NCBI GenBank assembly: GCA_037951165.1 | Contig: JBBDHG010000015.1 | Coordinates: forward strand, 9,032,501 to 9,096,500 | Length of the DNA stretch: 64,000 nucleotides | Direction: 5' to 3' | From: Lophius americanus | Taxonomy: Eukaryota > Chordata > Actinopteri > Lophiiformes > Lophiidae | In this document: piece after piece, positions 33,744 through 47,100 of the stretch | Numbering within the stretch: position 1 is the stretch's first letter | How the letters are laid out: each line of letters opens with the position of its first letter | The notes under the pieces: generated by a model | Told to the model about the DNA's origin: nothing | The model's database searches: none | Seen by the model: only the letters and a program-made list of their open reading frames with translations | Program-made: the position numbers and the translations under genes

Positions 33744-36700
33744 ATGGCTGCCGGGGATGGAGCGCAGCTCCCGGCCACCGTAGCGGTCAGCCGGAGCGTG
33801 GAGAAGGCTCTAGAGGAGGCTGCAACCAGCGGAGCCCTCAATTTATCCAACAGAACATTGAAGGAGTTTCCCCGGAGAGCAAAGAACTACGACTTGTCCG
33901 ACATAACTCACGCAGGTCAGTTCAATTTTTACGGTTTTATCTAAGTTAGAGCACGAGCTTCATCGAGAGACCCGCCTTTTATTGTGACGTCAACAGCATA
34001 CTGTTATTAAAACGACTCAAACATGGATATCGCCTCCAAATCTCTGCTACAGTATTAAATTGACCTCACATCTACTTTAATTAATATTTAGCACTACTTT
34101 AAAACTAGTATTTTCCACCAAACTCAATCGATAGCTCTTTTTATTTGAAAGTCAGGGGTGTATGTTGGGTAATTGAATCTTTAAACAAAGGCATACGAAG
34201 TTTCTAATAAAAATATGATGAAAGTTAGATGTATTCCGAGTTTTTATTGAAATTTAATTCAAGGAATATAGTCAATTAAAATCAGAATTTATTCTTGACA
34301 GTAATTTTGGTTTCCCAAAGTTAAATTAATTTGATTGATGGACATTTACACTTTACTTCTCCTTTGAAGACACTACTGCAAAGCAAATCATGAGCTCTCT
34401 AAATCATTTACACCATCACAGCAGTTTCCTGCACTGTGCTGACTGTAGAACATTTCCTCAATGCAATTTAGATGAGCAATATTAACGTTAAAAAAGTTAG
34501 CACAATGGTGTTAATGACAATTCAATGTCAGAGCCAAAAGAGATGAGCTCAAACCTTTAGGTGACTCATCACCTGTTTGCAAGTATTTCAGATTTAGGCT
34601 GACTGATGTTAACAAATATCAAATCATAGGCTAATAAAACTTTTCAGTTGTGTCTATAAAGAAACAAAACTTACTTGAAACCAGTTGAAGACACACCAAA
34701 AAAAGCTTTACAGTTAACGCAAGAAAGCCAAGAAAAACAATTCTAATGTGAATCATCAATTCAGATGTTTATAACAGCGTTCCGATACTGTCCGTGACCA
34801 AATCCATTCAGGTCACTAAATAAAATTAAGGGAACACTTAAATCACAGTCTGGATCTCGATGAGAGAAACATTCAAGTTGAAAATGTGTTTAGAACAAAA
34901 TTATGCAAGAATAGAAATCATAATCATTAAACCATTATGGGCTGGATTCTAAATTACACCAATAATCAAAGTGAAAAACTGAAATCACAGGCTGATCCAA
35001 CTATAGTGAATTTCATCACAACAACTCATAATGTGAACCAGGGGCGTGTTTGACCACCCCACGTGCCAAAGGGACCTCCTGAAAACGTCTAGGCATGCTC
35101 CTCATGAGATGGATGACACACTCAAATTGGGTGTCTTCTTGTACAGGGTAAAGCTGAAATACAGTCCTTTTAATAATTGTTTTGTGTGATCTAGTATTGC
35201 CAGTCTTGACTGATTTAGCCAGGACTGGAAATGGAAGACAACAATCCCCCTGTCATTCTATTTCATTGAGCTGAGACGTATACTCAGACTGCTGAGACTG
35301 CATACAAATCTGGACAAATGGCATAAACTATAATGTTAGACATTGACAGTTGGTTGACTGTGAACCAGCTGTATCTGGCCTTCAAATGGTGATGCAACTA
35401 TCATTAATGCTGTTAAATATATGGTTACTATTGAACCTGAAATTATTTCTTTCTGGAAACAATTCAAAGGTACAATTAGCATAGAAAATCTGACTTCGTT
35501 ATCCGGTATTATCCAGCACCAATGAATGAATGAATGAAGGGAGGAGGGGCATACAGGAGAGGGTTAGTTCCATTCGGCCCATTTTACTTCTGGAGCATAA
35601 CTCAAAAAGAATTTAAATTATTAAACAAAAGTTTCTACTAAAAACTGAGGTTCTGAGACCTTTTCCTATTTAGAAATGTTGTTGTTTGTTTTCCTTTGTT
35701 ACTATGGTTACAAGTTGGCTGATTCTGGTTTTTGTTTTGTTTCCTGCGGTAGATCTGATATACTAAAATTCACATTATTCAAGTATCTACACACAACCAA
35801 GTACTGAAGTGCTGCCCTCTGCTATTTAGGAACTTTGTTTCTTTGTTTCCCATTTCTATGGTTACCAGTTGGGTCATTATGGGGTTTCTGGGGCATAACT
35901 AAAAGCCTTTCACACTAACCTTTATGAATAGTTCTCCCATGCCTGTTGATATTTTGGGAACTCTAAGCAATTTACTTTTAATCTAGGATATTTTCTTTTT
36001 ATGCAATTAACAAGGAAAATCTAACGTGTGTTTCTTTGATCAATTAATTGCACACCCGATGAGCGATTTCTTGTTTTCTCTGATTATTTTCGGTAGACCA
36101 GTTAACATCTTGGTGCAAAAAAAATCCCTAATAACCCAAAACTATTCCTAGAGCGTCAAAGTTGAAAGTACAACCGCTTACGTTCTTTTTTGGAGGTCTT
36201 CACAATAGCAGCGGATGGCTGCGCAAGCTATGTCAGTTAACTTGTAAAATGAACTTCAACAGAAAATGACAACTAAAAAACTAAAATGATACCATATCTC
36301 ACAGATTCAAGTGAGAGTCGGAAAATAGACATTGAGCCAAGGTTCACATTTGAAAGACTTGGACCAGCATGTTTTGATGGTTCTCGTGTAGCTATTTGAA
36401 CGTATAAACAACATCTTACAACCTAAGCTATTTTGTGAAATTTGAGATAAGATTAATTGAAAATTTCAAACTGTGTATATACAAAGTCTTCAGTGCAGAT
36501 CTAACTTCAATCACCTGTTTATTTATTTATTGCTTTTTTTCAACCCTGATCCAACAGGCAACAAAAAAACCCCCACACTGTATGAATCAAGGCATGGGAT
36601 TTGGGAAGTGTAACACACTTGATATTACTAATAAGTTTAGATTTTGATCTTGAAATTCTGGAAGTGGTGCTTGAATCACAATACTTGTTAGAATGAACAT

Positions 36701-38138
36701 TTCTGATTTTTGCTAATGGGATGTCAAGAGTTATGAATACATTTCAAAACAAGATTATTTGTCCATAAGTTTTTTAATCAGCGTTGGCATCACCACCACA
36801 TTGAGAACGGCAGCTGTTGACATCGAGGTCATTCCCTCTGACTCACTCTGACTCAGTTGTTACTTGTTCAGCTCTAATTCTGGGGTTGGGCTCTCTCACT
36901 GAAGACATTTCTCTGTGGCTTTTGCAGCTTCTTCTTGGTCACTCTAGTCATTGGTAACAAGTGGTCTCCTTTTCACCGAGACACCTGGTAGTAAGACAGA
37001 CTCAGGTGTGAGATGTTGCAAAGCTTAGTCATATCTGTCAACAGTTCTCAGTGATTCATCAAACTCTCATGATTGTTGTCAGGTTTGGACTCGCGTCACA
37101 TCTCGAAAAGTTAAGTTGAATGAAGAAGTGAATTATAACCTCCTTAACCATTTCTTACAATATAAAAAACTATTCAATAACATGTGGAATCAACTTGATA
37201 TTTGCTGCTGACTAAGCTTCTTCCTATCATTGATGGGATTCTCCTCCTCAGCTCATTAGTGTTAGTCACATAAGAGCTTAAACAGCACAAAGACATTGCT
37301 TTGCTCATACCTTGTAATCATTTAGTAATTATATACCTGATATGACAAATGAAACATTTTTTAAATAAGGCCTGTCACAGTTAATACATAATCGTTTAAT
37401 CACAATTTGATTGATTAGATAATCGCAAATTAATTTGCATAATTGTTCGACTCGGCTATTCATCTATTTGAAAAGTGCTAATGTCATATTTCATCTCTAT
37501 ACTCAAGCCTTTTTGGCGCTGTTTAGTGTTTGACTGGTGCAAAATAATGATGTCATCGCTTTACTCTTATTTTGCCAGGATGCTAGAATTAAATAAGCTC
37601 CCCAACAGCTTAAGTTTTCATTGTGGATCTACTGACCTGAAAAGCATAAATTATTTAGTCAGAAAGCCAAACATCTGACCACTGTGGGACATTTTGGTCT
37701 TCGGCCAAATGTTAAAAGGGACCCCAATACTTTGGCAGAGGCAATTTTGTCAAATATGCAGTAAAAGGTTAGCAATAAAAACTGTAAACATCAACCAATT
37801 TGCAAACTGACTGACGGGTACAATTAGGTCACTGACCTTCACTGAAGATTTCAAAGTTCTGATGGGTCCATGATGCTTTCCAAGCAACCAGACGAAATTA
37901 AAGTTTAATAAAGAACTATGTGAGTAACCAATAACCTTGCTTCATGGTTTATTTTAAACCAGAAGTATCAGTTGTAAGGATTAAGCTGAAAAGGCTTAAC
38001 CATCTCAAAATGGTGTATTTGAACAATGTATGGGCAAAGATTTTTGATAATTACAAATAGTATTTTTGATGGAAATTCTTATCCCCGCATGGAATTTCTG
38101 AATCAGTTTCCGATTGAAGACTGTCATGATTCATTGTT

Positions 38139-38187
<49 letters not shown>

Positions 38188-41100
38188 ATTTGGGAAAATG
38201 TGCAAATTTGTCTGACAAATAAGACAAAACCAAATACAACTATTCAGATGCTCATTGCTGAACTAACTGCGTAGTCTTGTAAATCTTCATTAGGTATATA
38301 AGGGTTGCACTCCCTTTCATGCCACTGGGTTACATAAGGTCTTTCTGGGACATAAGTGTGCCGAGCTGCTTCATGATTTTTAACCTATGATGAAGCTAAA
38401 ATAAAATTCTATCCAGTTGAACTGCTTTTTCTGGAAATTAACTACACGGAAATATGTAGAACCAACTTAAAACGGACTAAAATATTTTTAAAGAACTAAA
38501 ACTTAAGTCTTTAGGGGTTAGGTTAGGACTAAAACAGGATCCTGTGACTAAATATTGCAAAACATTAATTAGGTCATTTGAGGAAATAAAAAGAGTTGGG
38601 TAAAGATGCAGCTCCGATTCTCCTCAAATCGAGTAAGAATTTAAATCTGCGTTTTTCTTCCTAAAGAGATGAATATGGTTGAACTGGGATGAGACCGGTT
38701 TGTGTTTCATAAAATCAACCCCCCATCCCATATATCTCTCCCAGTGGAGCAGCTTTCCTAAGGAAGGTCAGGGGTTCAGGCACACATTCAAAAGGAAGGA
38801 GACTTGGCTAGCTTCCCCCAGAGCGTTTCCCGGTAGCTCTGGAGTGTTTCAAGGGAACAAAGCCCTTGTTTCCCATGAAGCATGTACTTTGTGTACCCGA
38901 GGGTCTTGGTTGTTGCACAGTAAATACACACAGCCCGGCCTTAGGCAGATACTTCTCCGTATTGGTTTCACTGAATATGGGTTTAGAAACAGCAATATGT
39001 GTGGAATAAGAGTTTGTTTAGTGCTATTACTCTGATCGCTTTATTGCCAAAACTGAATTTCTTTTCAACAGTACTGCAAGAATCGAAACAAAGTGTCTTT
39101 ATATATATGGGATTTGTTCGGTGACTTTTGTATAACTGATGTTTTTTTAAAGGTGGTTTTATGCTTGACTTAGCTTTATCGCTCATGTATTTGTTAGAAG
39201 CACCAATAAATATATCCGGTAAAGAGAGAGCGTTTCTTGGTTTGAAGCTTTTGTTACGGGTCTTGCTCAAGACTTTAAATGAAAACCAGTAGTTTAATTT
39301 GTGGTTAGAGCACGCTAAGAGGGGTATTCTAGACCTCTCCCCAGCAACACTCTTCAGGTCGTCTTGCGAATCCCGAGGCGTTCGCATGCCAGAAGAGATA
39401 CATAGACCCTTCCGCGAGTTCTAGGTTTACCAGGATTCACAGGAGGCACTACAATGCACAGTACAGGACTGTGTAGCCCTAATTTGAGTAACATTTTGAC
39501 CCTTGCATCTGTTTTTTTTTAGGAAAACTTTGTTAATACAGCCCATATGAAAGTCATGTCTATAACGCATCCTTTGTCTCTTCTACTTGCTTTTAACTTC
39601 CTTTTCTAAATCAATTTAGACAAAAAAGATCTAAAGTTAGCTGAGCACTGTAGAAAACAGACACTAGAAAATACCACATACTCAATACGGAAGGATCAGG
39701 TAATCCCGCTTAGCAATAAACCGTGGTATTACTATATTAAAAAAGAACTTTGGGGACCAACAATGGCTGATCTAAGTGTAATTTTAATTAGTTTGTTAGC
39801 AGGAGCAATGGAAATGTGGTTGCCTGGGTACAAAGTTAATAAACTGTCTCCTCTGAGAATGTGAAAGCCAAGAGGAGAGCGAGACGGTCAGTCCTGACAC
39901 TCTATATAAAAGAGATCAGAATTAATGAATGAAAGTAGGAGCTGTGTGTAAGGTGGAGGACTGTATTCCATGTTATGTTCCTGTAGCAGGCCTCACAGAC
40001 CTGCCGTTGACACACAGTCATTTTTGAAAACTTCACACTCCACTCTTTTTCCCCATGAGTGTTTGTGTTGTTTAGGTTGAGCAGTTTAAAGCTATAATTT
40101 CCATCTGTCATTTTAAGACCTGAAAAAGTTTATTCTGGGGCAAAGAAAGAAAAACACAGTGCAGAACAGATTAGACTCCTATAACACTAAAAGACAGGGC
40201 TGCCATCCCAAAGCAGCTTTGTCAGATACTACACTGATAGTAGGGCTGCAACTAACGGTTATTTTGATAGTCGATTAATCGTTTCAATAATCGACCCATT
40301 AATCGATTAATCGGATAATGTTTTTCTCTTGGTAAACTAAAAATACAACTACTATTACTAAATGGCTCTTATTTTGCTACCAGCTTTTGAATATAACTTT
40401 AGGTTGTTTTAGGCACATGCAGACTAACAATAAAAACAATAACAATGAATTCTTCTTTCCAAAATGTCTGTATTTGCTGAACTGGAATCTAGTCTTTTCA
40501 TGTTGCGTCCCATTACTGCTGATACTAAAGGCAAATAAAATGTATAAATAAATTATATAAAAGAAAAGAAAAATACATCAGTTTCTCTGGAATTAAATCA
40601 AACATCCATTTAAATTTAGGAAAATGAACAAGGATAGAATTAAGAGCAGTCAGTGCTTTGTGCATTTTGTGGTCAACAACTACATTAGGTTTAATCGTTT
40701 ACAAGTTGGATACAGCCAACACTGGACACGCACAAACACAAGGGCGTGTGCACCCGGCACGCAGCAACACACTCAACACACGCAGTAATATGAAACGTCA
40801 CCATGAGCGATGCAATGTGGGGCACATTTGTAACGGAAAGAATATATTTGTGATTCAATAAGTTATTTGGTACTCTTGACTTCATTAACAATTATTTTTA
40901 TCGCAAAAGTCTCATAACACCCAACAGAAGCCTAAGTACTTCCCTTTAACATTGAGCTCGCTAACTAGCTTACAGAGACGAGTCTTCATCGTCTACCGAG
41001 CCAACGTGCCTCCACTTCAAATGCCCCAGCATTACTAACGTGGTCCACGCCAGGACAGGTCAGCCATGTAAATCTTGCAGTTTTTTGGCCTTGTTGAGGG

Positions 41101-44100
41101 AGAAATGCTCCCACACTTTGGATGTTTTCTGATGCGATGTTGTTGCCATGGTGCTAATGTTTACTTTGTTCTTATTATGCGGTGTCAGGCGCAGTGTCCG
41201 ATGAAGTCAGAGACCAATCGTCTAGTAAATTTGTCGACAACTAGTTAATAGTTATATAATCGATTTTTGATGATTATTCGTTGCAGCCCCAACTGATAGG
41301 TCATAGCATTACGGCTTTGTTTATGTGTGTAAAACTTGTTTGTTTAGCACATCCCGCTGATGCTGGATTAGATTGGGATCTGAGGAGTTTTGAGGCAAAG
41401 TCACCCCTTTAACTAATTTTTGTGTTCCTCAAACCATGAACAAACAAAATGATATTTGCATGTGGCAGAGCACGTTAGCTTGCTAAAAAGGGCATAGTCC
41501 TTACTCCCCATATGCAAAACTGAACCACAGTAGCCCTGACCCGTTACTGGTGCACCAATTATCCTCTCATAGACCATTTTGTTAGATACTAACCACTGCA
41601 GACCAAGGACAGCCAGAAAGAGTGGCAGTTCTGGAGATGCTCTGACCCACTAGTCTTGCCATTATAATTTGGTCCCTTGACTTCTGTTAGATTGAGTGTA
41701 TTGACATTCATAGAGTTAAACAACCTACCATGTTCTGTTCCTTATTTCGCTGCTGAAACTACTAAACAACACCATAGTGTTGTTTAATGTTGGTTTAAGC
41801 TACACACGCACCTGGAAAATCAGAGCACTGTTCTGCAGAACAAAGCAATACAAGATCGACACACAGCTAGAAAATGGAGAAATTGGTCTGTCTTTTTGTT
41901 TTAATATTTTTCAACTAGGGATGGAAAAAAGTGTTGTAGATTCGAATAACATTCCAATAGTTACGTCTTACCATCGGATAGTATATTTGATTGTAATGCC
42001 CATCCCTAGTTTTAGCAAACTGTGAATGTGCACTTTAAACTGAACACATATCTGTACTATGTCAGCTGTTTACATCTGTTCTGTGTCAGTAAATGAGTGT
42101 GGGCGTGCATGTTGGCGCAATGTGTGTTAACCATCCCCCGTGTTTTATTTCCCCTGTGCTGCGGATGTGGTATGCCTTTTCACTTCTGCTTTGTATACTT
42201 CTGCTGAGTCCCACTTTGTCCAACAAACATGTAAAGGACAAAATGAAATTCCAGATGGATCCTCTCCTCAGAGGAAACTGGAAGATTTATTTCATGATCT
42301 GATTAATCTCCCTTGTTGTTGCACATAGTGTGCTCATTTTTACGCATCGTTGTAAGAAGATAAATGAGTATGAATTCCTTTGTCATGCTCTACTGTATTT
42401 TCAGTTTCATATCTCTGTGTGTCCTAAACCTGGTGGGGCGATTTCTCTTTACAAGCACAGCAGCTGATGGGAGGGGGGAACCCCTCCTCAGTCCCAGGGG
42501 AGGTAACTAGAGTAAAGGCAGAGACAGGGAGGCTAGAGGGTAATATGGTCGCAACAAACATACTCTGTCATACATCGCCTGGTGTCTTTGTGTGTGAAGG
42601 AGGGAGTGTGGATCAGAACTTCTCTTGCCATAGCCATGGTTCATTAGAACAAAGTAATGAGGTTGACATCATGTTTTCAGGTGACTGGATATCAGCAGGG
42701 TTTAGCTGGTTAAATGTAGGATATTGGCAGAGCAGTTTGGTGTATTTTGTCAGTTCACATTAAGGACTAGTAGGAACTTGAACAAGTTGCGTCATATTTG
42801 AAAGTTGACCGTGAGATTGCATTTATTAGCTAACATCTAAATAGAGAAGTCCATTTCTCAGCCTTTATCTTGTCTTTTTCCTTATTGAATTGTGTTATTT
42901 TCCACTTGGCTTGGGCCAGTTATCCCTTTCTATCCTTATCTATTGTGGTACAGGCCCAATAAGATTTAAAGATGGACATTTAAAGCAAAATACTACTCCA
43001 TATTAACTCTGAACCTTTCAACTCTCATTGAATTCCTTGAACTCTTACACCCTGTAACTTTTTCCTTTCAAACTATAAATATTATTTTCTTAAACGATGG
43101 TATTCCAAGAGTCACACTGTCAGATCAAGCAATCACAGTACCACAAAGTTGTGCCGTGTCAGAAGAATGGCAACACAACAAGTTTCACACCGACCATTCC
43201 CCCACGTCAAGTGTTGTGATATCAATCAGTAGGTCAATCATATCGAATGGCTATGGAAGCACCTTGTGTTCTTGCCAACAACTCTATTATATCTGTGGTG
43301 TTATCAATTCAATGAAAAACTTAAAAAGTAAGGCTTTTGTTGCCACATTTCAACAAAGCTTCTTCTTTATTGTTGTTCCACCTACAACCGGTAACATCCT
43401 GGAATTTACTCGCCACAATATTTGTCCTCACTCTATTACAATATGGTTCAACTAAAGAACACGTCGGTAATGGTATGAAAAAAAAACATGCTAGAATTTC
43501 CCAACCGGTATTGTGGAGCATACCAGACGACACATCACTGTTCGTTGTACACATCATCCAGGTTTGGGCCTGGCGGAAGGAATTTTTGAGCAGCAGATCG
43601 TTTTTAAATCAGGCTACAATCATGTCATCTGAAATGGGTATTAGTCCCTCTTCTTCAGCTGTGTATTACAGCAATATGTTGCACTGGCATTACTGTACCC
43701 TACGGAACAGCACTCTGATTTCCCAGCTGAAGCTCTCATAACAGATTACATCACACGATTGAACTGCAAGTCTGTCCATGAATCTGTGGTCAGAGACAGT
43801 TTTCATCCATGAAGCTTCATCTATCTTCTGATGGTGTTCAAGACAGCTCTAACTCATCATTTGGCGGCATGTTTATGAGTAAAGAAGCAAGAAAAACTGG
43901 TGTATCTGTCAACTATGTATCCGCCTCTCAAAAATATTGGGTGGCGTTAGCTCAGTAGGTGTGTTCAATCAGATGATTGGTGGTTCGATCTCTGCCCTTG
44001 ATGCTTCCTTGATCAAAACCTTCAGTTGATCGAAACCCCAGTTGCTTGCAGGGCGCTTCACAGGGACTGCCATATGTTGCTCAGGGATGGGTCAAATGCG

Positions 44101-47100
44101 GATAATAAAGGGGTCCATGTTGCACTGCATGTAACTTTCTGGTATGACTGTGATAAAATAACATGTACACTATTACTATTATTATTTATTATGTTGTGTG
44201 CCCAGGCATCGATTTATTTCAGACACATCTCCGAAAAAATACATGGTTAGCATAGTTGATGTTACTCATGCAGTTACACTCAAATGATCCCATTGACTTC
44301 TTGTGAAACTAAAGCGAGTAGAGTTCAGTTTAGGGCTGAAATGATTCCTTGAATAATTGGAGTACCTCCATTACTAAAAATCCCCTGAGGCTTCGCTTAG
44401 ATCTGGAATACTATTCAGGGCACTGTGTTGTGGCTCGTTTTGACCGCAATTAAACATTACGTCAAGTACACGTTCCCACACATCTCAAACAATGAATAGC
44501 TGTCTGATAAATACGGAAAACAGATACTCACAGTGGCTCGACACTCCTCGGGGAAGTGGCCTAGATAATCCCGTACTATCTGCCGGTAGCCTGCTAACCC
44601 CTGCTATTGTGTTGCAGTCTGTGTTTTGCTAGCTACTCGTTGCAAAGTGGATCAGCTCTCTACAAGACGCTTTATAAATTTAAAGATTGTTTGTAATACA
44701 AACTCTCCAAAAACTAAATGGGAAACTAAGAAATAATGAACTCTAGAAACACATCCAAGAAAACCCACCAGGAGCTGTGATAGATGATGATGTTGTGAAC
44801 AAATTAAAAAGTGCTGGAAAACATTGCAGATTCTAAGGATAAATCTAACAACAAGAAAACTCATTTGTTATTATAGCTGATGAGTTATTATTGCAATTCA
44901 AGCAAAAACCATTTCATATATATTCATACAATAAACATATTAATTCAATAAACCTATCGTATTATCTGTTTTGTGTATTACTATTGCGCCTGAACAAACC
45001 AAAAGTGAATTAATTAAAAAATAATATTGCAGAATACTCAATATTGTTATTCGATTAATTGGCAGAATAATCAATAGACGACTCTATTACTAAATGACTT
45101 GATTACTGCAGCCCTAGTTCATTGTCAATAATAGTATGGAAGTGAGTGAATGTGTCTGGCTGGATGTGAAGCCATCTTGGTTGCATGTAAACAGGTCTGC
45201 TGTCTTAACATTATCTGTTTTAGCTGTGGTTTCCTACAGGCTGAGCAGGCAGCCATCAATTAATGGGTTCAGTCCCAGTGTGTTTGTCCCACAACACAGT
45301 GAAACCTGTACCAGTGTATGTGAAATATCTAGTTGTGCTTGGTGAATAATGAAAGCTAAGCCTCAGTCCGTTTTAAATAACTCAGCCGATCCATTAACTC
45401 AGTGTTTGATGTACAGATGCCTGATTCTCTGAGGAGGTCAATGATACAGGGCCTTTAAGGTTTGCATATGTAAAATATGCTCAAAACGTGTATTTGTCAA
45501 CACTCACACTTCCAAGCATCCTTTACATTGACATTGATCCATCCACAAGATGGCAGTTAAGAGTCAGGTAAATAAAAAGTGGCAAAAACTGGAGGCAACA
45601 ATATCCTAAGCTAATGTCTGAGAGGCTATTGAATACATAGTGACATATGTATGGAGTACTATTTACTTTTTAACTACATTTTCAGCTTCTAAAGCATTAG
45701 TGCATTCAATTTCTCATATTTGGTTTAATTATGGCATCCACGCCCCCAATGAATGGCGGTATTGTTCTATTTCTTCTAGATCAGCAGCTCCTGAACGTTT
45801 GTTTGACAATCGGATGGATTTCTGGCAAGTCAGAAACTTTGGTTGGCCTTTGTCAGGCTTTTGCACAGTTGAAAACGACCTATGGGCCAATACCCCGTGG
45901 TTTTTCTTTCTTTTTTTTCTTCTTTTTTTATCTCTGAGCCTGTTCGAAGTAGCTACTTATCATTTGAGTTGCCATGGTGAGACTCCTTGGCATGTAGATA
46001 ATAAATAACGAGTACTTATAAAGTAAGGAATTACATTTTGTGGCCTGTAACAACTGCAAACCCAGAAAGAAAAAGAAAGATTGTTAGCTATGAGAGCGGT
46101 GCTAACTCTCCTGTTAACACTTTATAGAGTAAAATGTAGCTAGCTTATCTCCAATGTCTTTGCAAATTGGCCAAACAATACTGTCAATGTCGTCTTAGCC
46201 ACCAAGGAGTTCATACACGCCTCTTTTTTATTGTTTTCCGTTTTTTGGAGGTTTTGGTATACAGGAAGCCGTGAATGTTCAAGGCAGCTCGTTTCTGTCT
46301 CTTTAGCATGTTGCAAACAAACGTCTTCCTGCCTCAGAGCCTTCAAAGAAATCTTTGACAACCATTGTGAGCACACACATTGTGATTTATTCGTAAAGTG
46401 AACATGTCTCAGTTTTAATGGAAACGAGGCACAAGACCTCAACCAATGGATCTCCCACTGTCAGTACATTGTGGATTTGCAAAGATACTTTCCGAGCTGA
46501 CCCCTCAACCTTCTGGATTTCAAGTAGGGAAGACCTTATGTTTTTGTTGAGGGACTTGCTCCTTTGCATGAACCTCGCCTCCGTTTTTGAAGAGATAACA
46601 TGAGCAGAGCTTTTTTATGGGAACATGCGAGAACTGCTGTGTGTGTCTCTTGGCAGACTGACACAGAATATTTCCTTAAGCTTACTACTTTTGTAAATTC
46701 TTAGTGCCTCTTTTGAACGGCACACAGCTTGTGATAAAAGAGGTGATCTGATATAATTCCTATCAGATAAACAGTCATGGAAGTGTGACCTGCCATAACA
46801 GTTTGTCCAGTTAAAAGTAGTTTGGGTGCTTCAGAGAGCTATTTTCTCCACTATTCGCTCAGACCTCTGCATCTCTATCCTCTTTGTACGTCAGGGTTAC
46901 CTTAAATTAATAATTTCTTGTATTTAAATGTTCTCCAACTTTGGTTAGATCATCAGCTGTCACATATCTGATGTACTTTTGCTTCTTATTTTGTCTTTTT
47001 ATGGTAAAATCCAGACTTCTAATGCTTTCATTGCATGCCCCAAGATCCCAGTCAACCCCTTTTAAAGCAGGTGAGGCTTTCAATAACCTGATATCCTCCT

